From the NCBI RefSeq assembly GCF_004123675.1, contig NZ_CP035417.1:4182064-4246063 (forward strand): a DNA stretch of 64,000 nucleotides. The letters are read 5' to 3'. The position numbers and the translations under genes are program-made. Below the pieces are notes generated by a model that made no database searches, was not told the origin of the DNA, and saw nothing but the letters and a program-made list of their open reading frames with translations. The stretch comes from Leisingera sp. NJS204. GTDB taxonomy: Bacteria > Pseudomonadota > Alphaproteobacteria > Rhodobacterales > Rhodobacteraceae. Below, piece by piece: positions 6,818 to 15,936 of this stretch; positions within the stretch are counted from its first letter, which is position 1, and each line of letters opens with the position of its first letter.

Positions 6818-8869
6818 ATGAATATGAATTCGATCCTTGGCTTGGAAGCCGGCTCTGCTGGTAAGTCACCGTCTGGTTCTCCGGATGACTCAAAAAAATC
6901 AAATACTTCAAGAGACTTTTCAGATTTTTTGTCTGCTCGGTCCGGCCCTGGCGAGGTGGCGGCCGAACAACAATCAGCCAAGGGCGAATCGGCTGAGGCC
7001 GAATCTGAACCCAGGATGCAGAAGAGTACGGCCAAGGACAGCAAGGAAAGCCAAGTCACACGCATTGCGACAGGGCAGGACGTACCTGAGGGCGTTCCGG
7101 TTCAGGCAAGCCAAAGCACACGCGTTGCGACAGGGCATGACGTACCCGAAGGCTTACCGGTTCAGGCAAGCCAAGGCACACGCGTTGCGACAAGGCAGGA
7201 CGTACCCGAGGGAGTACCGGTTCAGGCAAGTCAAAGCACACTCTTTGAAGGGGAGCGGGAAACATCGGCAAGGAACCCCTCCAGAGTTGAACCAGTACTT
7301 TCCGATGCGGAAATGGCTTCAGGGTTGCAAAATAGTGGAACTTCCACCGCTGAAGAGGCTGGTGCCGCAGAGACTAAGGTTAAGTCCCCGCACGGCGTCA
7401 TTACAGCAACTGGAGAAAGAGTTGAGTCACGGTCCGCTGAACAGCGAAGCGGACTGCTGATTGTGAAGGACCCGGGAGCCGGCGCCGGTATTCAGCCCGG
7501 AGACGGTGCACCTGCCGGCGGAAATGATCAGCCAGACGCTATGCCCAAAGCAGCCTCCAGCGTAAGTCCCACTGATCAGGGTGCGGGCCTCAAAGCAGGG
7601 GCAGTGATGCATCACGGTCCGTCCGTTGAGGGCAATGTGCAACCTGCTGAGAAGGCCGGCGAAGCTGGAAACACAGAGAAAGCGCAGTCTTCAGTGCGTT
7701 CAGCAACACAGGCAGCAGCAAGAAAGCCTGCAGCTGCGCCAGAGAACTCAGCCACAAAGCTGCTGGGGGATAGTACTGAACCCGATGTCCGCAGAGTTGA
7801 TGTCAGGGAAACTGGAAATCGCCGGGAAAACACTGCCCGCGTTTCGCCTGAGACTGCTGCTCAAACAGGTGCGACAGCCACTGAAAGGGCTCCGGCGGAA
7901 AGGGCACAAGTTACCGATGGCACGGGGCAAAGCAAAAACGGAAATGCAATCAGTGCGGCGCAGCCGAAATCTCTCGAGACTGGTTCAAGTTCGAGTACCC
8001 ATTCAGTGGCTCAGTCGATTGGTGAAAAGCCTGACAGCATAGCGAAGGCGGTCAATCCGGCTGCGCAAGGAGAAAATCCGGGCATTGCGGTCAACCAGGT
8101 TGCTGTGAAGGGGCCGGGTCAGAAACGTGATCTAGCTTCCACACCTGTTTCGAACGGAAATGGAGCGCAGATTAAAGCGGAACCAGCCGGAATTGAGAGC
8201 CCGTTAGCCGATCCGTTAAAAGGCAGTGATGCCCGGACGGCTACAGTGCCTGCAGCGCCGCAAATCATTCAGTCGGCAGCTTCTCAGCTGCAGCCTTTGC
8301 TTGCTGGCGGGATGACTGCCGGAAAAATGGCGGCAGAGCTGTTGTCCGGAACTGATGAGGCGCTGGCCGGAACACTGGGATTATCCAGCGAAGCGCCCGG
8401 ATTGACGCAGCTGCTGACGGAAGCCTCAATTGGCTCACATGGGGCGCACCGGCCGGAAGCACCGCGCATGATTGCGGCCCAGATGGCTGAGGCATTTGCT
8501 GCCAAAGGCGAGCAAAAGGTTGAGGTGAGTTTGAACCCTCAGGAGTTGGGCCATGTGAAGATGCGCGTGATGGCCAGCGAAACAGGAATCACCATGATCA
8601 TTCAGACGGAACGTCCGGAAACCGGTGATTTGATGCGCCGGCACATCCATGAACTGGCCGAGGAATTCCGCCGCATGGGATATGAAGATATCTCATTTGA
8701 ATTCAGCGGCGGACAGGCCGGCACCGGTCATCCCGGCGATGAAGCGGACGGCGGTTCCGGCCTGTCCAGCGGAACCGCAGAGACACGCGGCGCCGATGCA
8801 AAGGACGCCGGTGAAGCAGCAACACAAAACCTCCGGCTCGGAACAGCCGGTGTGGACATGAGGGTTTGA
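6818..8869 (+). CDS. fliK: Flagellar hook-length control protein FliK
   Basis: A 683-residue FliK, the secreted molecular ruler that ends hook growth and switches export to filament proteins. The long N-terminal and middle parts are low-complexity (Ala, Gly, Ser, Gln, Glu rich) with no fold signature, as usual. The conserved C-terminal domain is clear at about residues 565-630: EVSLNPQELGHVKMRVMA, IIQTERPETGDLMRRHIHEL and EFRRMGYEDISFEFSGG. Residues 79-138 consist of three 20-residue repeats that may set ruler length. flgD follows after 4 bases. Confidence 0.93.
   Translation: MNMNSILGLEAGSAGKSPSGSPDDSKKSNTSRDFSDFLSARSGPGEVAAEQQSAKGESAEAESEPRMQKSTAKDSKESQVTRIATGQDVPEGVPVQASQSTRVATGHDVPEGLPVQASQGTRVATRQDVPEGVPVQASQSTLFEGERETSARNPSRVEPVLSDAEMASGLQNSGTSTAEEAGAAETKVKSPHGVITATGERVESRSAEQRSGLLIVKDPGAGAGIQPGDGAPAGGNDQPDAMPKAASSVSPTDQGAGLKAGAVMHHGPSVEGNVQPAEKAGEAGNTEKAQSSVRSATQAAARKPAAAPENSATKLLGDSTEPDVRRVDVRETGNRRENTARVSPETAAQTGATATERAPAERAQVTDGTGQSKNGNAISAAQPKSLETGSSSSTHSVAQSIGEKPDSIAKAVNPAAQGENPGIAVNQVAVKGPGQKRDLASTPVSNGNGAQIKAEPAGIESPLADPLKGSDARTATVPAAPQIIQSAASQLQPLLAGGMTAGKMAAELLSGTDEALAGTLGLSSEAPGLTQLLTEASIGSHGAHRPEAPRMIAAQMAEAFAAKGEQKVEVSLNPQELGHVKMRVMASETGITMIIQTERPETGDLMRRHIHELAEEFRRMGYEDISFEFSGGQAGTGHPGDEADGGSGLSSGTAETRGADAKDAGEAATQNLRLGTAGVDMRV
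7051..7230 (+). repeat. Three tandem 60-bp repeats inside fliK
   Basis: Three in-frame 60-bp units start at 7051, 7111 and 7171, with a partial fourth to about 7243. Each encodes a variant of STRVATGQDVPEGVPVQASQ. The copies differ at only a few bases, so expansion or contraction by recombination would change FliK length by 20 residues a step. Confidence 0.9.
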
Positions 8870-8873
8870 ACAC

Positions 8874-9551
8874 ATGACAACACCAGTTACTTCTACGGGA
8901 TTCAACTCAGGGCAATCCAATTCGTCGCAGCCGTCGCCGCAGCAGACCTCCGGCCTGACCTCGGATTTTGATACTTTCGTGAAAATGCTAACCGCGCAGG
9001 CGAAAAATCAGGATCCTTTGGAACCGATGGATTCGACTGAATATGCCGCGCAGCTGGCGCAATTCTCGATGGTCGAACAACAGACCAAGAGCAACAACCT
9101 GCTGGAAGGGCTGCAATCACAGCTTGGCCTGGCTAATATGGCGGCTCTTTCTGGCTGGGTCGGGATGGAAGCACGGGCGGTGGCCCCTGGTTACTTTGAT
9201 GGCAGCAATGAAATCACTATTGCGCCTAACCCGGCTGCTGCCGCGGATTCGGTGACACTGGTCGTGCAGGACAAAAACGGCACCGAAGTGCAGCGCGTCG
9301 CTTTGCCGGTCTCGGCTGAGCCTTTCCAGTGGAACGGTCTGGATGATGACGGCAACCCGCTTGAGGCGGGGGAATACGCCTTTGTGATCGAAAGCAGCAA
9401 AGGCGACGAGCTGCTGCTGCAGGAATATGCCGAAATTTATTTCAAGGTGAACGAAACCCGGATGCAGGGCGGCGAAGTGGGATTGATCACCAAAGGGGGG
9501 TCCGTGGTTCTGGCTTCGTCGGTGAACGCGCTGCGTGATCCTGAGGCTTGA
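8874..9551 (+). CDS. flgD: Flagellar hook assembly protein FlgD
   Basis: FlgD of 225 residues, the cap on which hook subunits polymerise. The N-terminal export/cap region has the family motif FDTFVKMLTAQAKNQDPLEP followed by DSTEYAAQLAQFSMVEQQ. The C-terminal part has the FlgD Ig-like/tudor region (WNGLDDDGNPLEAGEYAFVI). The gene begins 4 bases after fliK, in one unit with it. No further hook gene follows, so flgE must lie elsewhere. Confidence 0.94.
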   Translation: MTTPVTSTGFNSGQSNSSQPSPQQTSGLTSDFDTFVKMLTAQAKNQDPLEPMDSTEYAAQLAQFSMVEQQTKSNNLLEGLQSQLGLANMAALSGWVGMEARAVAPGYFDGSNEITIAPNPAAAADSVTLVVQDKNGTEVQRVALPVSAEPFQWNGLDDDGNPLEAGEYAFVIESSKGDELLLQEYAEIYFKVNETRMQGGEVGLITKGGSVVLASSVNALRDPEA

Positions 9552-9588
9552 TCCAGCTGTATGCGCAGGCAGAAAAACTGTCTAAGAA

Positions 9589-9620
9589 CAGGGCGGCATA
9601 ACATCGGAGACCGCCCTGCA
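9589..9620. terminator. Inverted repeat after flgD
   Basis: CAGGGCGG and CCGCCCTG flank a 14-base spacer, forming a possible 8-bp stem 38 bases after flgD. There is no T tract, and the stem overlaps the possible upstream extension of the next gene, so terminator function is uncertain. Confidence 0.3.
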
Positions 9621-9660
9621 ACCGCTTCCTGACCAGTTCGAACCCCGCTTTTTTGCGCAT

Positions 9661-10476
9661 TTGTCTGCGTTGGGTCTTCATGTGCCCGCTCCTAGACGGC
9701 TGGCAGGCGGGCGGTCCAATCATGTCTGGCGGGCCGGCGCGCTGGTGATCAAGCTTTATTCAGCCGAAGGCGCCAACCCGCTGTTTGCCAATGATCCGGC
9801 CCGCGAAGTTGCTGTGCTGACGGCACTGTCAGGCACCGGCATGGTGCCGCCGCTGATCCAGACCGGGGAATTTGAAGGCAGGAAATGGCTGGGCTATGCG
9901 CATGTCAATGGCAGTCCCTGGCAGCAGGACACTGGCCATGTGGCACAGCTATTGGGGCGTTTGCACGACCTGGCTCCCCCGCCGGGCTTGCCTTGCGGCG
10001 TGAATGGCAGCGCGGCGCTGGAACAGCAAACCGTTGAAATTCTGAGCAGCTGCCGCGATCGCGATCAGCTGGCGGCGCTTCGCCCGTTGGGCCGGGTTCC
10101 GCCGTTGCCTCAGCTGGTGCTGATTCATGGCGACCCGGTGCCAGGCAACCTGCTGGCACATGATGGCACGCTGACGCTGATTGATTGGCAATGCCCGCAA
10201 ATCGGCGACCCGGCAGAAGACCTGGCGTTGTTCCTGTCGCCTGCGATGCAGCTGATGTACCGGGGGGCGCCGCTGTCCAAGGATGAAGAAGACGCATTTT
10301 TACGCGCCTATCCCGATCCGCGGATTGCCGGGCGGGCCTTGGCGCTGAAGCCCTGGTTCCACTGGCGGATGGCAGCCTATTGCCAGTGGCGGGCCGAACG
10401 CGGCAGCGCGCAGGACTTACAGGCGTCAGAACTGGAACGCGCGGCGCTTCAATCCATCAGGCCCAGAACCGCATAA
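9661..10476 (+). CDS. Aminoglycoside/choline kinase-like phosphotransferase
   Basis: Kinase of the APH/choline kinase fold, about 271 residues, transferring phosphate from ATP to a small hydroxylated molecule that cannot be named from sequence. Visible are the nucleotide-binding start GGRSNHVWRAGALVIKLYS, the catalytic Brenner motif LIHGDPVPGNLL and the metal-binding LIDWQCPQIGDPAEDLALF. The start is uncertain: TTG at 9661 is the first standard start, yet the frame stays open back to a stop at 9583 and the upstream codons look coding. The 3' end overlaps the convergent oxidoreductase gene by 28 bases. Confidence 0.75.
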   Translation: MSALGLHVPAPRRLAGGRSNHVWRAGALVIKLYSAEGANPLFANDPAREVAVLTALSGTGMVPPLIQTGEFEGRKWLGYAHVNGSPWQQDTGHVAQLLGRLHDLAPPPGLPCGVNGSAALEQQTVEILSSCRDRDQLAALRPLGRVPPLPQLVLIHGDPVPGNLLAHDGTLTLIDWQCPQIGDPAEDLALFLSPAMQLMYRGAPLSKDEEDAFLRAYPDPRIAGRALALKPWFHWRMAAYCQWRAERGSAQDLQASELERAALQSIRPRTA

Positions 10477-11768
10477 GCCGGAGGCATCAGCATCCGGCGG
10501 GCGCGGCCAAAAGGAAAGCGTGCCATTTTCTGCACTATGGGTGAGTAGGGCAGCTTGGGCGCGTGCCCCTGTACCAGATCACTCAGCAGCCGTCCGGCAT
10601 AGCTGCCCATCGCCACACCATTGCCGTGATAGCACAGCCCGGCAAACATGCCGGGGCGCTCCGGCACAGGGCCAATGAAGGGAACTAGGTTGCGCGACAG
10701 GCAAACCATGCCTGACCAGGAATGCGTGGAGTCCACTTCACGCCATGCCGGGAACATCGCCTCAAAATCCTGCCGCAGTTTACGGCGAATACCTGCTTCA
10801 GCCCGGGGGGAAGCCAGCAGCCCGCCACGCATTCCAAACAGGAACCGGTTGTCGGGCATCAGCCGGAAGTAATGCAGCAGATTGCGGGTGTCATAGGCCA
10901 TTTGATGCGAGAACCAGCCCTGCGAGTCCAGTTCCGCCCGGGTCAGCGGCCGGGTCACCATGACGGTGGATTGTGCAGGCATGTAACGCCCTGCGAGCCA
11001 GCCGGGCAGGTCCTCGGCGGAATAGCCGTTGGTTGCGATGATGACCTTGGAAGCCCTCAGGCTCCCTTGTGCAGTCTCTATTCTATAGCCCCTGCCTGCC
11101 TGTTGTACCGACAGCGCTGCGCTGCGTTGGTACACTCGGGCACCTGCATCCTGCGCGGCCTTGGATAGGCCGAACAGGTATTTGCGCGGATTGAGCGCAA
11201 ATCCCACCGGTGTTGTCAGCGCCGCATGGAAGCTGCCATTCAGCCCTTTGTCCGCGAGCTGATCACGGGTCAGAAATTCCGGTTCCTCTCCCGCCTGACG
11301 CAGTGCGTCCGCTTCTGATTGCAGGCGGCGGACTGCCTTTTCGTTGTGTGCCAGCTGGGTTTCGCCATGTGAATGAGTGTCGGCATCGATGCCATGGGTC
11401 TGCAGCAGGCCGCGAACCAGATGCACGGCGGCTTCCTCGCTGGCGTGATACGTTTCAGCCGCAGATTTGCCAAAAACCCGCCGCATCGTGCTGCCTGAAA
11501 GCTTTGAGCCGCCCAAACAGCAGAAACCGCCATTGCGCCCTGATGCGCCCCACCCCGGGGTCTCGGCCTCCAGTACCGCAACGGACACGCCGCTTTCTGC
11601 CAGATGCAGCGCGGCTGACATGCCGGTGAACCCGCCGCCGATGACGGCCACATCGGCGGAGACTTCACCCTGCAGCACCGGCCAGTCCGGTGCTGCAATG
11701 GTTTCGTCCCACCAGCAGTTCGTGCGGGGGCCGGGACCGTAGGCGTAACCGGAAAATATCCGGCGCAT
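10449..11768 (-). CDS. FAD-dependent oxidoreductase, gamma-glutamylputrescine oxidase-like (PuuB family)
   Basis: DAO-type flavoenzyme of 439 residues. The N-terminus has the PuuB-like NCWWDETI and the FAD dinucleotide motif VIGGGFTGMSAALHLAE with the acidic end at VAVLEAETPGWGASGRNGG. The C-terminus has GLCYHGNGVAMGSYAGRLL. PuuB-type enzymes oxidise gamma-glutamylputrescine and release hydrogen peroxide. Its ATG shares a base with the stop of the upstream permease gene, so it is the last gene of the putrescine importer operon, which supports a polyamine substrate. No puuA, puuC or puuD lies nearby. Confidence 0.8.
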   Translation of the reverse strand: MRRIFSGYAYGPGPRTNCWWDETIAAPDWPVLQGEVSADVAVIGGGFTGMSAALHLAESGVSVAVLEAETPGWGASGRNGGFCCLGGSKLSGSTMRRVFGKSAAETYHASEEAAVHLVRGLLQTHGIDADTHSHGETQLAHNEKAVRRLQSEADALRQAGEEPEFLTRDQLADKGLNGSFHAALTTPVGFALNPRKYLFGLSKAAQDAGARVYQRSAALSVQQAGRGYRIETAQGSLRASKVIIATNGYSAEDLPGWLAGRYMPAQSTVMVTRPLTRAELDSQGWFSHQMAYDTRNLLHYFRLMPDNRFLFGMRGGLLASPRAEAGIRRKLRQDFEAMFPAWREVDSTHSWSGMVCLSRNLVPFIGPVPERPGMFAGLCYHGNGVAMGSYAGRLLSDLVQGHAPKLPYSPIVQKMARFPFGRARRMLMPPAYAVLGLMD

Positions 11769-12583
11769 CAGATGCGCTCCGCGGCCTGTTCCTCCCGCTT
11801 CTGGCGGGTCATCTGATGTTTTGTCACCAGCGAGGCAGTGATGACTCCAATGGTCACAATGCTGATCATGATCGTCGACAGCGCGTTGATCTCGGGGCTG
11901 ACGCCCAAGCGCACGGCGGAGAATATCTTGATCGGCAGGGTGGTGGCCGAGGGGCCGGAGGTGAATGAGGCGATCACCAGATCATCCAGCGACAGGGTAA
12001 AGGCCAAGAGCCAGCCTGATATCACCGCGGGCGCAATGATCGGCAGGGTCACCAGCCGGAACGCCTCTGCCGGGGAGCAGCCCAGATCCAGCGCGGCTTC
12101 CTCCAGCGACTGGTCGAAAGTCACCAGCCGCGAGGACACCACAACCGAAACATAGCACATGGAGAAGGTGGTATGCGCCAGGACGATGGTCAGCACCCCG
12201 CGGTCCAATCCGATGCCGATGAACAAAAGGAGCAGCGACAGGCCGGTGATTACTTCGGGCATCACCAGCGGCGCATAGATCATGCCGGAAAACAGCGTCC
12301 GCCCCATGAACCGCCCGCCGCGCACCATCACATAGGCGGCGATAGTGCCCAGCACGGTGGCGATAGTAGAGGAGAACACGGCGACCTTGATGGTCACCCA
12401 GGCGGCATTCAGGAACGCCTCGTTCTGCATCAGCTCGCCGTACCACTTGGTCGAAAACCCGGCCCAGACCGTTACCAGCTTGCTTTCGTTGAAACTGAAG
12501 ATGATCAGGATCACCATTGGGATGTAAAGGAATGCAAAGCCAAGGGTCAGCGATACGGCATTAAACCAGCTCATACGGTTCAT
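11768..12583 (-). CDS. potI: Putrescine/spermidine ABC transporter permease (PotI/PotC type)
   Basis: Inner-membrane permease of 271 residues with about six hydrophobic segments and the EAA loop EAALDLGCSPAEAFRLVTLP that contacts the ATPase. It starts MNRMSWFNAVSLTLGF; the ATG at 12583 overlaps the stop of the preceding permease gene (ATGA), which outweighs a longer upstream frame. It forms the second half of the membrane channel with the gene just upstream. Confidence 0.9.
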   Translation of the reverse strand: MNRMSWFNAVSLTLGFAFLYIPMVILIIFSFNESKLVTVWAGFSTKWYGELMQNEAFLNAAWVTIKVAVFSSTIATVLGTIAAYVMVRGGRFMGRTLFSGMIYAPLVMPEVITGLSLLLLFIGIGLDRGVLTIVLAHTTFSMCYVSVVVSSRLVTFDQSLEEAALDLGCSPAEAFRLVTLPIIAPAVISGWLLAFTLSLDDLVIASFTSGPSATTLPIKIFSAVRLGVSPEINALSTIMISIVTIGVITASLVTKHQMTRQKREEQAAERI

Positions 12584-13461
12584 TGCTCTGCCTCCTGCTG
12601 TTTCTGCTGGTTGCGCTGGAACAGCACAATCGGGATGACGAGAAGAAGCAGCAGAACCACCGCCACCGCGGAGGCCACTGGCCAGTCGCGATTGGAGAAA
12701 AACTCCTCCCACAGCACCTTGCCGATCATCAGCGTGTCTGATCCGCCCAGCAGTGAGGGAATCACAAATTCACCCAGCACCGGGATGAAGACCAGGAAAC
12801 TGCCGGCAATGATACCGGTTTTCGACAAGGGAATTGTCACCAGCCAGAACGCAGACAGACGCGAACAGCCCAGATCCTCGGCGGCTTCGATCAACGATCC
12901 GTCCAGCCGTTCCAGTGCCGAATAGACCGGCAGAATCATGAACGGCAGATAGGTGTAGACGATGCCGATGTAGACCGCGGTATTTGTGTTGAGGATCGTA
13001 AGCGGCTCGGAAATTATCCCGGTCCACAGCAGGAATTGGTTGAGGAACCCTTCGTTCGACAGGATCCCCATCCACGCATAAACGCGGATCAGGAACGACG
13101 TCCAGAACGGCAGAATCACCAGCATCATCAAGGTGGGCCGCCACTCAGCCGGCGCGCGTGCCATGGCGTAGGCGATCGGGTAACCTGCCAGCAGGGTGAA
13201 AAAAGTTGAGATTACCGCGATCTTCAGCGAGCTGAGATAGGCTTTCCAGTACAGGTCATCTTCGGTCAGCCAGATGAAATTTTCAAAGTCCAGCGCGTCG
13301 ATCAATGCTCCGATACCGGTTTCCGGATCAAACTGCGGCACATAGGGCGGGATCGAAATCGCGTAATCCGACAGCGAGATTTTCAGAACGATGGCAAAGG
13401 GCACCAGAAACAGCGCCAATAGCCAGGCATAGGGGATGGCAATCAGGACAAAGCGGCGCAT
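12580..13461 (-). CDS. potH: Putrescine/spermidine ABC transporter permease (PotH/PotB type)
   Basis: Permease of 293 residues with an N-terminal membrane segment (VLIAIPYAWLLALFLVPFAI), a periplasmic loop and about five more membrane spans. The EAA loop is EAAEDLGCSRLSAFWLVTIP. The chosen ATG at 13461 overlaps the ATPase stop (TGATG); a 20-codon longer frame exists but lies inside the ATPase gene. It is expected to pair with the following permease and the ATPase before it. Confidence 0.9.
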   Translation of the reverse strand: MRRFVLIAIPYAWLLALFLVPFAIVLKISLSDYAISIPPYVPQFDPETGIGALIDALDFENFIWLTEDDLYWKAYLSSLKIAVISTFFTLLAGYPIAYAMARAPAEWRPTLMMLVILPFWTSFLIRVYAWMGILSNEGFLNQFLLWTGIISEPLTILNTNTAVYIGIVYTYLPFMILPVYSALERLDGSLIEAAEDLGCSRLSAFWLVTIPLSKTGIIAGSFLVFIPVLGEFVIPSLLGGSDTLMIGKVLWEEFFSNRDWPVASAVAVVLLLLLVIPIVLFQRNQQKQQEAEQ

Positions 13462-14588
13462 CAGTCTGCCAAAAGTACGCCTGCCGTGGCGGTCCATGAC
13501 AGCCAGACAGTGTCTTCCCAAGTAAAGGCGCGGCGGGCGATGCGGCGGGTGTTGGCGGTCTGCGCCTTAATCACCGCGCCGGTTGGCAGTTCCACGTGGT
13601 AGGTAGAGATATTGCCCAGATAAGCGATATCCAGGATGCGGCCCTGCACGGAATTGTCCGCCTGTTCGGGTTTTTCGGCGCTGATGGAGACTTTTTCCGG
13701 CCGAATTGCCAGCTGACAATTTTGCCCGTCGGATAGCGGATTTGGGGACTGCACGGTCAGCGGCGCGTGGCCCTCGTGCCAGGACATTGCATAGGTGTCG
13801 CTGCCATTGGGTTTGGCAGTGCCTGCAATCAGGTTCACATCGCCAATGAAGTCAGCAACATAGACGGAATTCGGGCTTTCATAGATCCGGTCCGGCGTGG
13901 CCACCTGGATGATCTTGCCGTGATCCATCACTGCCACGCGGGAAGCCACGGTCATTGCCTCCTCCTGGTCGTGGGTCACGATCACAAATGTGGTGCCGGT
14001 CTTCTCCTGAATATCCATCAGTTCAAACTGGGTTTCCTGGCGCAGCTTCTTGTCGAGCGCGCCCAGCGGCTCATCCAGCAGAAGAAGTTTCGGATGTTTC
14101 GCCAGCGACCGCGCCAGGGCAACCCGCTGCCGCTGACCGCCGGAGATCTGATGCGGTTTGCGGCGGGCAAATTGCTCCAGCCGGGTCAGACGCAGCATCT
14201 CGTCGACCCGGTCGTTGATGTCGTGCTTGGGCATTTTCTCGCGCTTCAGGCCAAAGGCGATGTTTTCCCAGACCGACAAATGCGGGAACAGCGCGTAGGA
14301 CTGGAACATCATGTTGACGGCGCGTTTGTTCGGCGGCACCGGCGCGATATCCTGCCCGGCCAGCCGGATGGTGCCCTCAGACGGGGTTTCAAACCCGGCC
14401 AGCATCCGCATCAGCGTGGTCTTGCCGCAACCCGAAGGGCCCAGCAGAGCATAAAACTCTTTTTCGTAGATGCCGATGGTCAAATCGTCGATGGCGGTGA
14501 ACTCGCCATAGCGTTTGGTGACGTTCTGAAAGTGGATCAAGGGCTTTGCCTCGGGATCGTTCCAGGGTTCGAATTCGGAAGCAGTCAA
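13461..14588 (-). CDS. potG: Putrescine/spermidine ABC transporter ATP-binding protein (PotG/PotA type)
   Basis: ABC ATPase of 375 residues. Walker A GPSGCGKT is at residues 50-57, followed by the Q-loop FQSYALFPH, signature ISGGQRQRVALARSL, Walker B LLLLDEPLGALD and switch His in IVTHDQEEAM. The C-terminal third is the TOBE regulatory domain usual in polyamine and MalK-type ATPases. It starts with TTG, supported by AAGAGG upstream. It lies in the order binding protein, ATPase, two permeases, oxidase, all on the minus strand. Confidence 0.92.
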   Translation of the reverse strand: MTASEFEPWNDPEAKPLIHFQNVTKRYGEFTAIDDLTIGIYEKEFYALLGPSGCGKTTLMRMLAGFETPSEGTIRLAGQDIAPVPPNKRAVNMMFQSYALFPHLSVWENIAFGLKREKMPKHDINDRVDEMLRLTRLEQFARRKPHQISGGQRQRVALARSLAKHPKLLLLDEPLGALDKKLRQETQFELMDIQEKTGTTFVIVTHDQEEAMTVASRVAVMDHGKIIQVATPDRIYESPNSVYVADFIGDVNLIAGTAKPNGSDTYAMSWHEGHAPLTVQSPNPLSDGQNCQLAIRPEKVSISAEKPEQADNSVQGRILDIAYLGNISTYHVELPTGAVIKAQTANTRRIARRAFTWEDTVWLSWTATAGVLLAD

Positions 14589-14705
14589 GCCGGGCCTCTT
14601 CTGCGAAGTGTCGCGCGAATGTCTCGGATGGTCGCGCGTGGGGGAATCCAGGCGCGTCAGGAAATGCGGGGCGGCGGATGCGCCCCGCGGGTCAGGTCCG
14701 GCTGA

Positions 14706-15794
14706 TCAGGTGCCGGATTTGACCTTGGTCCACATGCGGGTGGCCTTGCGCTGCACTTTCGGCGGGTAGCCTTCCTTGATGTACAGGTTCTTGACGGTCT
14801 CGGCGCCGGGATAGATTGCCGGATCGCCGATCACATCCTGTTCCAGGAACTCCTGGCTCGCCTTGTTGCCATTGGCGTAATAGACATAGTTGGACGCCGC
14901 CGCCATGTTATGCGCATCCATGATGAAATTCAGGAACTTATGGGCACCTTCGGGGTTCGGAGCGTCGACCGGAATTGCCATTTGGTCGAACCACATCAGC
15001 GCGCCTTCCTTGGGGGCGTTGAACTCGATCTCGACGCCGTTTTCCGCCTCGGCCGCGCGGTCGCGCGCCTGCAGAATGTCGCCGGACCAGCCGAAGGCGA
15101 CGCAGATATCGCCGTTGGCCAGTGCATTGATATACTCAGAACTGTGGAACTTGGTGATATAAGGGCGGATCGCCTGCAGCACCGGTTCCGCCTTGGCCAC
15201 CACATCGGCGTCCATGCTGTTGGGGTCTTCACCAATATATTTCAGCGCCGCCGGGATCATCTCATCCGGGGCGTCCAGGAAATGCACGCCGCAGCCGGCC
15301 AGCTTTTCCATGTTGGCCGGGTTGAACACCAGCTCCAGCGAGTCGATCGGGGCATCTTCGCCCAGGGCTTCCTTGACCTTGGCGATGTTCACGCCGATGC
15401 CGGTGGTGCCCCACATATAGTTGATGGAATACTCATTGCCGGGATCATAAAGGGCGGTGCGTTCTTCGATCGCGTCCCACATGTTGCCGGCATTGGCCAG
15501 TTTCGACGAGTCCAGCTTCTGAAAGGCGCCGGCCTGGATCTGGCGCGCCATGAACGATCCGGTCGGCACAACAACGTCATAGCCCGACCCGCCGGCCAGC
15601 ATCTTGGTTTCCAGAACCTCGTTGCTGTCAAAGACATCATAGATCAGATCAATGCCGGTTTCGGCTTCGAATTTTTCCAGCAGGCTTTCGTCAATATAGT
15701 CCGACCAATTGTAGACGCGCACCTCTTCCGCAGTAGCAGCGGCGGCCGTGCCAAGGGCAACGACGGCAGTCATGGTCATCGTTTTCAGTGTCAT
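14706..15794 (-). CDS. potF: Putrescine-binding periplasmic protein (PotF type)
   Basis: Substrate-binding protein of 362 residues with a signal peptide (MTLKTMTMTAVVALGTAAAATA, cleaved before EEVRVYNWSDYID). VRVYNWSDYI is the hallmark of PotF/PotD polyamine receptors. It would capture putrescine in the periplasm and deliver it to the permeases encoded next. The ATG at 15794 has GGGAGA at good spacing and begins the signal peptide; a longer frame from 15869 is unlikely. A gap of about 120 bases separates it from the ATPase gene, which allows differential expression. Confidence 0.93.
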   Translation of the reverse strand: MTLKTMTMTAVVALGTAAAATAEEVRVYNWSDYIDESLLEKFEAETGIDLIYDVFDSNEVLETKMLAGGSGYDVVVPTGSFMARQIQAGAFQKLDSSKLANAGNMWDAIEERTALYDPGNEYSINYMWGTTGIGVNIAKVKEALGEDAPIDSLELVFNPANMEKLAGCGVHFLDAPDEMIPAALKYIGEDPNSMDADVVAKAEPVLQAIRPYITKFHSSEYINALANGDICVAFGWSGDILQARDRAAEAENGVEIEFNAPKEGALMWFDQMAIPVDAPNPEGAHKFLNFIMDAHNMAAASNYVYYANGNKASQEFLEQDVIGDPAIYPGAETVKNLYIKEGYPPKVQRKATRMWTKVKSGT

Positions 15795-15840
15795 GAATTT
15801 CTCCCTGTGCATGCCGGCTTCCGGGTCCGGCTGTGAAAGG

Positions 15841-15853
15841 ATTTGATCAAGTT
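15841..15853. promoter_or_regulatory. Candidate GntR operator between potF and the regulator gene
   Basis: ATTTGATCAAGTT contains the palindrome TTGATCAA and sits between the divergent potF and gntR genes. A similar ATTTGATCATATT occurs before the aminotransferase at 16642. Sharing of the motif suggests a common regulator, most simply the GntR protein encoded here. Confidence 0.45.
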
Positions 15854-15936
15854 TTGTCGCGTTCGGCAATACTCTTTATGTTTTCACTTGGCTCCGGATG
15901 GTGCAAGCTGGCCAAAACCGAGGAGGAAAACCCCAG

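Noticed and set aside
7051..7230. CRISPR-like repeat array
   Set aside because: Units are contiguous 60-bp in-frame coding repeats with no unique spacers.
7056..7271. Repetitive antisense open frame in the fliK repeat region
   Set aside because: It is the mirror of the three 60-bp coding repeats in fliK, not an independent gene.
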